From Halicephalobus mephisto (lineage: Eukaryota; Nematoda; Chromadorea; Rhabditida; Panagrolaimidae): a DNA stretch of 12,546 nt. The DNA is taken from positions 1 to 12,546 of the forward strand of contig SWDT01000146.1 of the NCBI GenBank assembly GCA_009193035.1, given 5' to 3'. The notes beneath the pieces are model-generated. The model had not been told where the DNA came from. It saw only the letters and a program-made list of their open reading frames with translations, and searched no databases. Shown here piece by piece: positions 1 through 9,068 of this stretch (positions are counted from its first letter, which is position 1; the number at the start of each line of letters is the position of its first letter). A program made the translations under genes and the position numbers.

Positions 1-225
1 CTACAAGGTTAACGATTAATTATGTTCTTTGTAAAATTAAAACCTCTGAAACTTTCTGATCTTCCAAAGCTGGAAGGTTTTAAGATTCTTGGGAATTTTA
101 TGTTTCTCAAGTTTTCCAGAATCTCAGACTTTAAAATGTTTCAGAATTCAAAAAAATTATGGATTCTGGAAATTCATGTTGAGGCAATTTCTCAACTACA
201 TCAATTTCCTATTTTGCATTACTGA
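1..225. other. 3' flank of the beta-spectrin-like gene, no gene seen
   Basis: This AT-rich stretch lies just past the spectrin stop codon. It probably holds the 3' UTR and cleavage site of that gene, but I see no AATAAA on the minus strand. It has many short gaatc, ttcag and ttctggaa-like words, a texture similar to 7600-8060. An open frame on the plus strand (22-225) has no splice context or recognisable protein features and is not called. Confidence 0.4.
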
Positions 226-3200
226 TTAACAAACCGAGACATAGGATCCACGATTAGCTTCAGACGAACGTCGACTATCTAAAACACTGCTTTGTCTTTC
301 GGACCTGAATGAGCTGGTCGTCGGTTGCTGTTCTGAAGCTTTGTTACTCATGCTCATCTCTGGATGCGAAGAAGGATTATGCAACGGAAAATCATCAGAC
401 GTCTGAGAATTTCAAACCAATATTTTTTATATATTAATTTTAACTAACCTCTCTGTAACTTCTTAGTTGATTTTTTGGTTCCAATTTTGCATAGAAATCA
501 ATCTTCTCAACCCATTTAATCATCTTCTGGTGATTTAACTTCTGATTAACTTCTTTTTTGTCGGAAAAATAACCACAACAAACAAAGTAATAAGCAGCTC
601 TGTCTTGGGTACGAACCACGAAGCTATTTGTTTTCTTCGTCGAAGCTTGACAATGGGCATTAAAAATATAAATCGGGGGTGCATTTGCCATGTTGTTCAT
701 ATATGCATCATAGTCTCTGAAGAAGCATAGTAGTTGACCACATAAAACAGCAAAATATTGTTTCCATGATCTTACTGTTGCTCTTTCACCACCACTTTCG
801 AGATCATTTTTTTTCTTCAAGTATCTGAAAAAAGTTAACTTCCCGTGTATTAAAATTATTCAAAATCCTTACCCATGTATATGAACCACTCTTGGATTGA
901 CTTCTGTATGGGTGTTAGATTTATTAGACTGGGCTCTTGTAGTTCCAGAAGTTCCATCTGTTCTGGACGAGGTATCAGCATTGCTAAGGACTGGTTCACT
1001 TGTTGTTCTTAAACTGTGGGTTTTTTCAATATTCGGTGGTGGTTGTGATACTGTTGAGGCCATAGTGTTATTTGATATGGTAGAATTGGGGCGACTTCTT
1101 GTTTTTGGGAAGGTTCTTACAACAACTTCATTATATGATCTCTCTTGATTTGAAACTTCACTGGTAATCGAGGCTTCTGGAAATTTACGTCGTTCATGTT
1201 CTTCTTGAAGAATTTCGGTCTGCTGAAGATTAATTCTGCGTTCGATTTGGTTTTCTAGATTTTTTCTTTTTAGTTGACAATTTTCGAGTAATTTTGAATA
1301 CGCAATTAAAACGCTTTGATATTTAGTTCTGATTTGTTCGGCTTGAGAATCTCTCATTTCATGCAGAATAACAGAGTACGATTGTAATTGATTCATTTTT
1401 TCTTCTCCTTGACTTTTGATGTTTTTTTCAGAAGCATCATACTTTTGCATTATAGAATCCATGTGATCAGTAGGATCTTCAGAATCATGGTGATTAATAA
1501 GAGCGTCATTTGAGGAAATCCATAATTCAGCGAGTATCATTAGAGCATTGAACGTTTGAAGCTTCAAAGCTTTATCCAAAGTCACTTTTTCCTCTTCCCA
1601 AGTCTCTCTGATCTGGGGAACGATATTCTCAAGTGTTTTGTGAGTGTTATTAATTTCAACTCTATAATCTGGGTGTTGGACTGCTAGTGTTTGTCCATAT
1701 TCACTCAAGTTCTTTAATTCTCGTTCAAAATTATCAATTTCAACTTTCTTCTTCTCATGTGAAGCAAGTGAAGCTTTTGCATCCACCACTGATCTAGGCA
1801 TAATACATGACTTCATTTCGTTTAACATTTCATTAGCCCGAGACTCTGCTTTTTTAACCTCATCGAAGTGCTTATGAAGGTCGAATGATCGTTCTAGTTT
1901 TTTGTTTTCTTTCGAAAGACAATTCGACAAGATGTTTCCAAGATCCTTCTAGAGTTTTTAAAGAACTAATTAGTGTTTCTCGAAGGGGAGGATCAGAACT
2001 TAATAATTCTTTAGCCTTCAGATCATGGACAATTAGTTTCTTGTGGATTGCTGATATCTCTTTTTCTGCAGCGTCTTGGTTTATAAGTAATATTTCTACA
2101 GAATTTGTATCTTTTCCGTAATCATCGCTTGACAATACTGCTACTATTTCGTGGATTCTTGTGTTAGTTTCACCCGTATCTTTGTTGAATTGATGGACGA
2201 GTAACGCAGCTTCTAGGTTATTTTTATAAACATCTATTTTTCTTCCCAACAATGACCAAGATTCATTTACTTCCTTCAATTGTTTGTGAATTTCATCCTC
2301 ACCATCAAGCCCTTTGGCAATCAATTCCTGCCCTAATTTGTTTGCAAAATCCAAAGTCCTATCATCCACCGATTGATCTGGATCTTTTTCTGTTAGTCTA
2401 TCTAGTAATGATTGACAATGTTCTAGATCACTTCCCATGTCATTATCATTCAAGAATAGCTCCTTATCTCTTATCCAAATATGTAGTGTTTCAACCATTT
2501 GATTAAATTCGGATAAATTTCTTCCTTCATGTAGAGCTAGTGTTAATTGGTTGGAAATCACCAACAATTCATCCCATTTAGCACGTACACTACTAACTTT
2601 TTGATCCAAATTTCCGGATGAACTAGATCCCGTTCTCAACTGAATCAGATAACTTCTCACTCGTTCCATTTTCGGCTGATTATCATTTATTTCAATCTTC
2701 AAAGCTTGTTGATATTTCATATTTTCTGAGTTCTCATCCAAAGATAGTGACTTCAGTTGATTATGAAGTTGAATTTTCGATCTTTTAAGTTTTTCTTCGA
2801 CCCATTGATCCAAATCTTTCAAATCTTCAACTAATTTTGCTTCTTTCAGTGCTGCTTGAAGTCTACAGTAGACGTCATTATAGTGAACTTTGCATTTATT
2901 CAAAGCAGAATGAATGTGTCTCAAATTCGCTTCAATTATCGCAACTTCCATATACTGCTGTTGGATCAAATGATGTCCAGTGTCATCCAGAAGTGCCACC
3001 TTTTCTTCCAATTCTCTAAGATCCTTAGTGAAAGTTTCGGATTGACTTAATTCAGATTCTATAGCTTCTACAGTACTTCCAATTTCAATTGACTTTACAG
3101 TATTTTCTTTCGCAGTAATTGCAGCAATAGTCAATTTTGCATCTACGTCAAACTTGTGATATTGGGCAACTTGATGGAGATGCTTTTCTCGAAATTGCCA

Positions 3201-5167
3201 TTCACTTTTAACCTGCTCATAAGCACAATGAACTTGGTTCAACTTATCCTCGATTTCTGTTTTCTCGGGGTATTTTTGTTCGAATAGTTTTGTTATATTT
3301 TGATGGATTTGCACAAACTCACCTTCTTTAGCATCAATATCAAGCTTCAATTTCGAATGTTTTTTTGCCATCGATTCTGCTGTCTGAAGTTCATAGATGA
3401 CTTTTTCGTTATCTGATTTCATTTGAGCGTTAACATGATCTGCCCATGAAATAAAGTCCCGTAGGTTAACTTGAAATCTTTGAAAATTATAACTGAATAT
3501 TAGTAATTCTTGTCTTTCTGTTGTTGCTTTTCTTAATTCATTCCACAATTCCACTAACATGTTCATTTCTTTATTCGCATATTCTGCATTAGGGCCTGGA
3601 TACTCCGTTCTTAATCTTCCTCCTTCCTCAATTAGCTTCTGAAGGTGTTCATGGAGTTCTAGCGCTTCTTTATAAAAGATTTCATGTTCCAGACACAGAT
3701 TATAAGCTTGTTTTGTATCATTTCCCAGTTCTGTAGACATGCTTGATTTCTTTTTTTCTAGTTTATCAATCATTTCAGTTACATCTTCGTTAAATTTATA
3801 GAATTTTTCAGCAACATCTAATTTCTTTCCTTTATTTTTCACGGAATCAAGAAGTAACTTCCAAACAGATGTTAATTTTTCTTGTCTTCTCAGGATGTCC
3901 TTTGCATATGGTTCGGCTTGAATAATCAAATCATTGGCCATTTTCTCACATTGGACAAGTCTATCACTCTCAACTTTTACATTCTCTCTGAATTCTTCAA
4001 ATTTCGTTTTCGAATCTTGGAAATGTTCATAATTCTGAGCACAGTCTTCACACATAGCAATTTGGAGCTGTTCGTCAATCCATGATTCTAATTTTTGACT
4101 TTCACGATTGTAATTATCCAAAGGAACATTGTTTTCTATTTCCATTTCCTCTTTAGGGACAAGTTCTTCATAATCCTTAGGATATGTTTCAACTTCATCT
4201 GTAGGATTATTTTGTTTAAAGACTCCGATCGTTTCATTTCTCTTTTCTGCATTTTCTTGATTTGTAAGATAATGGCAATATAAAGAAACATAAGTGATGA
4301 TAGATTTTTCATCAGGACTAGCCACATCGATGTCTTCTGCATTCAGAAGTCTGGTGATCCGTAGTTGCTTTTCAGCCACATCAAAAGCATGGTTTAAATT
4401 AGCGATCGGATGATTTGGATTAAGTTGGTCGAAATTGATTAAATCTGGTCTGTAAGCGTGAATCAAGGCATTGAACGTTAGACCTGAGCTCCAACTGGTT
4501 GTAAAGTTTTCTATTTTGACATTGGGGTAACCTGAAGTTTTTTTCTGGCACCAAAGAAGTAAAGCTTCTTTAGCGTTCTTATGTGTTCCAGAATCTTCAT
4601 CATCGATTTCGATATTCTCGACCTCGAACCTCACCATGATTGTCCAGATTAATCCGAGAATCAATACCTTGTTTTGATTCAGAATATCTTCTGCACCGAT
4701 ATTTTCCAGTTGAATCTTCTTGTACTTGAGATAATTCAAGCATGTATTCAAGTTTTCTACCTTCTGAACACGCATTCTGCCTCTGTTCGGCGTTCCCAAT
4801 TTGTCTCCAGATATGATTTCCAGAAATTTCATCAAAAGAATCCCATCACAGAAATCAATAAAGAGATCGTCGATATGAAGATTATTCTGGAAGTTTTAAT
4901 TATTATAGAATTAATAAATGATAAACAAACTTTATTTAAATAACTGTTGCACCATTTTGTGAATACTTTCTTCTGGATATGTAGTTGTTCATTTTGAAAT
5001 TGCTGAATTTTGTTTTGTTCAAAGTCGGTAGTTTCACCTTCAATTTCTTCGTTTTCGTAACAATCGTGTCTATGAGATCGATAAGCAGAACAGGTATTAA
5101 TTCTGGAACATTCTTCCGGAGAACATTGATCCTGATGTTCATTCTGTGGTGGTTCTTGAGACTGCAT
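226..5167 (-). CDS. beta-spectrin-like protein, half-length, four coding exons, one frameshift
   Basis: Beta-spectrins cross-link actin under the plasma membrane and pair with alpha-spectrin. Coding exons read 5167-4931, 4886-873, 824-449 and 402-226. The introns are 4887-4930, 825-872 and 403-448, all GT-AG and 44-48 bases. The ATG at 5167 is the first AUG after a likely splice acceptor at 5245. Domains in the roughly 1600-residue product: a variable N-terminus; CH1 at about 60-170 (QKKVFTKW, LIWTIMVRF); CH2 at about 180-286 (ALLLWCQKKT, PDEKSIITYV); an acidic linker; about nine spectrin repeats at about 335-1300 (recurrent W..L helix motifs such as SVWKLLL, GSWKHLV); a Ser/Thr-rich linker; a PH domain at about 1415-1530 (HGYLKKK, RSWKQYFAVL); and a 58-residue tail. 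The CH1 core and the first PH strand are restored only after splicing, which supports the exon model. Conventional beta-spectrin has 17 repeats and beta-heavy about 30, so this is a shortened paralogue. No SH3 is visible. A one-base insertion near 1898-1903 breaks the frame, so it may be a pseudogene or carry an assembly error. Confidence 0.88.
1898..1903 (-). other. single-base frameshift in an A6 run of the spectrin exon
   Basis: The upstream reading frame runs through the conserved W..L motif of one spectrin repeat (GSWKHLV) and then drifts into a stop at about 1872. The next frame carries the following repeat (LERSFDLHKHF). The two join exactly if one A of the six (T on the plus strand) is removed, near residue 1074. 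No splice donor and acceptor pair fits here. The remaining 4 kb of the exon has no other stop. The exon length also needs this one-base correction to meet its 3' intron in the right phase. Confidence 0.85.
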
Positions 5168-5244
5168 TCCCGAAATATTTCTTCCAATGAAATTCGTCGA
5201 TGAATCAACTGGGAATCTACTGCTTCTTTTGTTTCGAACAGTTG

Positions 5245-5307
5245 CTGAAATCTATAATCAAAGAAAAAGAAAAATATTTCTTAAAATCTTAGAAAACCTT
5301 AACTTAC
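5245..5307 (-). other. likely 5' UTR intron or outron end of the spectrin gene
   Basis: On the minus strand a consensus donor gtaagtt at 5307 is followed 63 bases later by a T-rich tract ending gatttcag at 5245. Between that acceptor and the ATG at 5167 there is no earlier ATG, giving a leader of 77 bases. The frame before the donor has a stop and no ATG, so this is untranslated. The same acceptor could instead receive a trans-spliced leader, which is common in nematodes. The sequence alone does not decide between the two. Confidence 0.5.
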
Positions 5308-6385
5308 TGACGGATGAAATCAACGGTATTTAATTCGAAAACTGAACGTTGTTAGTTTATCGATTTTTATTTAAAACCAATGTTTCCTTCTGTTATCAAT
5401 ATTATTTAACGCTCCTTATCGCTGATTCCCTTTTTGAATAGGAATTATTTCGAAAAAGTCAAAGTTTTCTTTATTAATGTTCTCTACTTTCCGAGCTTTC
5501 TTTGAAAAAAACATGTTTCTGCATAAAGTATTTTGAAATTAATGAAATTTAAATAAAACTTGGAAGTTTGGATTTAATCTCGATGTAGTTTAATTCGAAA
5601 AATATAAGTAGAGATCTGTTTTTTTGTTTCTAAAATTTGGAGATATCGGATATTTTATTGAAAATTATAAATATTCATTTAATTAATTTTTAAAATACAG
5701 CTTATTTTTAACTTTTTGTATGTGTATCCTAGTCTTTAAATCCACATTAAATTAAGTATTTTTACAAAGAATTTCAAATTTTATGGAATACAATCTTTGA
5801 TTTTTATTCTTGTTTATTTTGAAATAATAAAACATGATTTCTTGTTTCACAAAGTATTATATTTAACATTAATAGGATTTCAACAAACGACAAAAATAAT
5901 TAAATTCCAATTTTATTAGTTTTCAAATTGAATATGTTGTAAATAATAAATGTTAAAAAATTCATTATTGAGATGATCAAATTAGTGGTGTGGTAATTAA
6001 CGCGAAATTGCATTAAAACTATGAAGATTAGAATTTCAATCCGGATTTTTGAAATAACAACATGGACACGAAAATAAATAAATTTGTGATGATTAAAAAT
6101 TACCAAATCAACTACTTTTTCTTTCGTTTTCGATAAAAAATATATAATTTGAATTTCCGTCAATATTATTCAGTGGTTAATTATATCTTTGTTCAGAAAA
6201 ATAAAATTTTAAATGAAAAAATAAATTTTCAGTTCTTGGAGCATGAGAACTACAGTAACGCACTTGGGTCTTAACGCGAATGATTGCTCTCACGACATAG
6301 TTTTATTTTGTTCATTTTTTATTATTGCTTACTATGTTTGCTTCTTACGTGCTTGATCTCTTTTCTACAATCTCTTTCTTAACCA
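5308..6385. promoter_or_regulatory. divergent AT-rich intergenic region between the two genes
   Basis: This roughly 1.1-kb stretch separates the minus-strand spectrin gene from the plus-strand gene at 6426, so it should hold both promoters. Most of it is AT-rich with no coding signal. A distinctly more GC-rich block at about 6235-6300 stands out and includes TACAGTA at 6251. It directly follows a ttttcag at about 6226-6232, so it could be an untranslated exon or a promoter element. The minus-strand open frame at 5900-6163 is AT-driven and not called. Confidence 0.4.
5356..5420 (-). promoter_or_regulatory. cluster of GATA-type motifs upstream of the spectrin gene
   Basis: Read on the minus strand, three GATAA words occur within 65 bases: CGATAAAC near 5356-5362, TGATAACA near 5391-5398 and CGATAAGG near 5414-5421. 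They lie about 50-115 bases upstream of the putative first donor. TGATAA is the preferred site of nematode intestinal GATA factors. In AT-rich DNA such short words are frequent, so any function is only a suggestion. Confidence 0.25.
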
Positions 6386-6386
6386 G
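6381..6386 (+). other. possible spliced-leader acceptor of the 6426 gene
   Basis: A pyrimidine-rich run ends in aaccag at 6386 (tctctttcttaaccag). It is 11 bases before an ATG at 6398 and 39 before the ATG at 6426. Nematode trans-splice acceptors usually sit close to the start codon. No donor is evident just upstream, which fits an outron. The acceptor is weaker than a ttttcag consensus. Confidence 0.35.
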
Positions 6387-6425
6387 TTATATTCATAATG
6401 ATTGAGTTGAAGGATATATCTCACT

Positions 6426-7157
6426 ATGGATCTGCAGAAGCTCTCACTGAACTTAGGCATGTAAGTTTTCCTACTTCTTACACTTCTTATACTTTTTACA
6501 ATTTGTTTTTTAGATTGATTAACAGTGAAGCGCACAAGCTGTCAATGCCCATGAAGGAAGATCTTTTTCTGAAACTTTACGATATTGTCTATGAATTTCA
6601 TGACGACCTCTCCTTGGCCGATCCTCTAAGGTTTGTAGATGGCTTGTATTATTAATTATAATTTTTCCAGAATCATCAAAAGATTAATGGTGGACGAGCT
6701 GATACCCGAATGTGACACCCAGTACCCAGTCTGTCAAATGTCCAACGTCAACGGCTCATTAACTGTTGAACACTTTGACAGCGGGTACTGTGGATGCTCC
6801 GGAGATCTTCCAAGAGCTGATTCTAGTGATGATGTTGAACATGAAGTGGCCCGAGGACTTCCTGGTTTCGAGAAGTTATCCATTATCTCTGAAGAAATTG
6901 CTTTCTCAGAGGACACTTGTGAAAACGAATCCGGGTCATCTGCTGAACTCCTCACTGAGAGTCAGCTCTTGCTGATCGATGGAGAAGAAGGAGATCAGAG
7001 CAACTTCAGCAAGTCCGATGATACGTCATTAGAGGATCGACCAGGGAGAAAGTCATGGAAAGACGGACTTATCAACTTTATTAAGAAACTTCGTTTTTGT
7101 TTATTTTTTAATTTCTTTTTTATAGTTTTGCTATTTTGTGTAAAGTATTTTATTTAA
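6426..7157 (+). CDS. acidic Ser-rich protein of unknown function, three or four exons
   Basis: I do not recognise this protein. The preferred model has exons 6426-6460, 6514-6630 and 6671 onward, with introns 6461-6513 (GTAAGT...ttttttag, 53 bases) and 6631-6670 (GTTTGT...ttttccag, 40 bases). It starts MDLQKLSLNL; the frame has a stop upstream and no earlier ATG. The first 60 residues look helical (EDLFLKLYDIVYEFHDD). A long acidic, Ser- and Glu-rich segment follows, probably disordered, with one Cys pair (CGC). Read without a further intron it ends at 7157, giving 212 residues and a very hydrophobic C-terminus (about 20 residues rich in F, L, I and V) like a tail anchor. That stretch is almost pure T and A and looks like an intron (7093-7162); splicing it gives 202 residues ending at 7197 with a hydrophilic tail. 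An alternative start at 6398 would need a GC-AG first intron. Both ends therefore need transcript evidence; the middle is solid. Confidence 0.65.
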
Positions 7158-7162
7158 TCCAG

Positions 7163-7260
7163 TATTATTGAAGGACGATCGGGACAAATACTACTAGAAC
7201 AAGGTGAGTAATTGAATTTATGCACTAATGCGATTTGTTTTTACATTAAACAAGGTCCGG
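7163..7260 (+). other. possible last exon and 3' intron of the 6426 gene
   Basis: An acceptor-like taatccag ends at 7162. A strong donor (acaag|gtgagt) lies at 7204, with an acceptor-like aaacaag ending at 7254, bounding a 51-base intron. If 7093-7162 is spliced out, the frame ends at a TAG at 7195-7197, so this second intron would lie in the 3' UTR. A different frame through the exon stays open across the 7204-7254 intron and stops at a TAA just after it (7264-7266), but I find no good upstream donor in the needed phase. Confidence 0.35.
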
Positions 7261-7487
7261 CATCCTAACGAGTGATTTTCTTGGAGAATTCATGGAAGTA
7301 GTCTTTGTTATTTTACCCGTTTTCCTTAGGAACTGACTTTAGATGATCATAGATTGATTTTCTAAAGTTCAGCATCAAATTTTTGTTCGAAAATTTCTGT
7401 ATATGATTTTTCTAAAATTATCAGTGTCTTGTTGGAGTAAATTTTATAGTTTCAGCTACTATTCACATCTTTCGAAGAATATTAGAG
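7261..7487. other. intergenic, nothing recognised
   Basis: AT-rich DNA downstream of the plus-strand gene. I see no open frame, polyadenylation hexamer or repeat that I can defend. Confidence 0.4.
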
Positions 7488-7533
7488 GATAGTGACCAGC
7501 GAATTCAACTTTTTGGTTTTCCCAAACACTATC
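7488..7533. repeat. 46-bp imperfect palindrome, copy 1
   Basis: It opens with GATAGTG and closes with AACACTATC, and the centre contains GAATTCAAC. The 46-base length and end words match the other copies at 8491, 8649, 8876, 9788, 10001 and 10693. Confidence 0.6.
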
Positions 7534-8490
7534 TAGATTGACGAAATCATGAATTGTAACCAAGAAAAATATTGAGGAGATTCAGATTTTAGGGTCTAGT
7601 AGAAACTCAAAACTCTCTATAACTGTTCAGAACCTCTTAGAATCCAATGAAAGGTTGTGAAATTTGAAGACATTCAAGAATTCTATGAAGTATCTAGAAC
7701 TTTCTATTTTAAAACTTTACTGATTTTGGAGGGACCAGAAAATTTCCAAGCAATTTTGAGGAAAAGTAGGGATTTTCGAGCGTTCTAGATTTTGCTATCA
7801 TATTCTAAAGGAACAAAAAGTTTCAGAAAAATGTAGAATTCTATAGACAAATCTAGTAATAATATCTTCATGGAATTTCGAAAACTTCGAGGACGCTTCA
7901 ATTTTCCAATTGAATCAAACAGTATCCATTAACTTTGATATTCCTCGAACTTTTGTGAGACTTTTAAGGACTGTAGAATCTTTGATTGACTTTTTGATGA
8001 TCCTAGAAACTTCAGTAATATTTCCGAAGATCGGAGAATCTTCCACTGAATTTCATTGTTTTTTATCCCATTGACATTCCTAACATCACCTCTCAATTAC
8101 ATCAAGTACTATCCTTTATTAGTGATCAAGGAAGAAATCTCAAGTGTGGACCTTGGGACCATGAATTGACTCTTGTTTACGCGGAAAAAATCTTATAAAA
8201 AAAGAGTGAGAAGGTTACATATATTTTGCAAAAATTAGTAGGCAAAGTTTATTTTTTTGCTTTTTAGGGTTTTTTAAAGTTAAAAATTAATGTTATATTT
8301 TTGAGAAGCCACTTTGATTCATTTAAAGAGAATAAAGTAGTACTAATTTTATAATAGTTTAAGAATGGATATATTTGTGAACTTATCTAACATTTCTGAT
8401 TGAAAAGATGAATTGGAAATATTTATTCTCCTGTTTATCACTTGTGAATATGTTGAACTGTCCACATCAAAAGGAATTGAAAAGATTGGA
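7534..8490. other. intergenic, degenerate GAA/TTC-rich DNA
   Basis: No gene is supported. Between about 7600 and 8060 short GAA and TTC words recur, including three GAAnnTTC pairs (7697-7704, 8006-8013, 8036-8043) and several tctaga and gaattct words. This is either an old decayed minisatellite or chance in AT-rich DNA. The rest, to 8490, is plain AT-rich sequence. Confidence 0.35.
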
Positions 8491-8540
8491 TGGATAGTGC
8501 TCACACATTTTATATCTGTGAATTTCTTGGACACTATCCA
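8491..8540. repeat. 50-bp palindrome, copy 2
   Basis: It has perfect 9-base arms, TGGATAGTG and CACTATCCA, and an inner pair TCACA and TGTGA. It is a few bases longer than the other members of the family. Confidence 0.65.
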
Positions 8541-8648
8541 TGTTCTCTCAGGAATTGAGAGATTTAGAATTTATTTCCTTCTGACTTTTCATGTCTATCT
8601 GTTAGACGATGTTTGCGTAAATCGAATAAGAATTCTAGAAATTTTTGT

Positions 8649-8694
8649 GATAGTGATGTGAGAATCCACATTTTCAAATTCCCCAAACACTATC
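8649..8694. repeat. 46-bp palindrome, copy 3
   Basis: It begins GATAGTGA and ends AACACTATC. The right half (aaattccccaaacactatc) is close to that of copy 1 (ttttcccaaacactatc). Confidence 0.6.
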
Positions 8695-8875
8695 TTTTTC
8701 TCTAAAAGGATTTAAGATCCGAAATCTATTGTATACTTTGTATTAGAAAAAATGTATTAACTGTATTCTCAGAAAAGGTATTTTAAAACTTTAAAACAGT
8801 TCATTAATTCAATCTGAAATTCTTCGTCGTTAGAATATGATGTGTTGTTCTACTATGAATTAAAAGCAATGGAAA

Positions 8876-8922
8876 TAATAGTGTTCAGGAAATTCAAATT
8901 TCTTGATCTTACAAACACTGTT
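8876..8922. repeat. 47-bp palindrome, copy 4
   Basis: It begins TAATAGTGTT and ends AACACTGTT, with a perfect central palindrome GAAATTCAAATTTC. This centre is probably closest to the ancestral form, since the others keep only parts of it. Confidence 0.6.
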
Positions 8923-9068
8923 CATATTATTTTAATACGGATCAAAATAGATAACATTAGAAATTTAGAATCTTTAAATTACAAGTCATTGTTAATTTCT
9001 TCGAATCAAAAATGAAAATAAGAAAAACAGTCGACAAGTACAATTTTTATTATTTGGCAGAAATAATC

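Noticed and set aside
1872..1930. An intron joining the two overlapping spectrin frames
   Set aside because: The frames overlap and the repeat motif is continuous if one A is dropped. No donor and acceptor pair with nematode-like length exists here.
4832..4930. Read-through of spectrin exon 1 into a hydrophobic C-terminus
   Set aside because: The hydrophobic residues come from the AT-rich 44-base intron. Splicing 4887-4930 restores the conserved CH1 core (IDDLFIDFCDG) in phase.
4936..5208. Alternative minus-strand frame upstream of the spectrin CH1 exon
   Set aside because: It begins with a TTG, overlaps the CH1 exon out of frame and has no CH-domain residues. The ATG at 5167 leads directly into QKKVFTKW.
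8349..8661. Open frames on both strands around palindrome copies 2 and 3
   Set aside because: They cross the palindromes, overlap each other on opposite strands and are AT-driven. No protein features.
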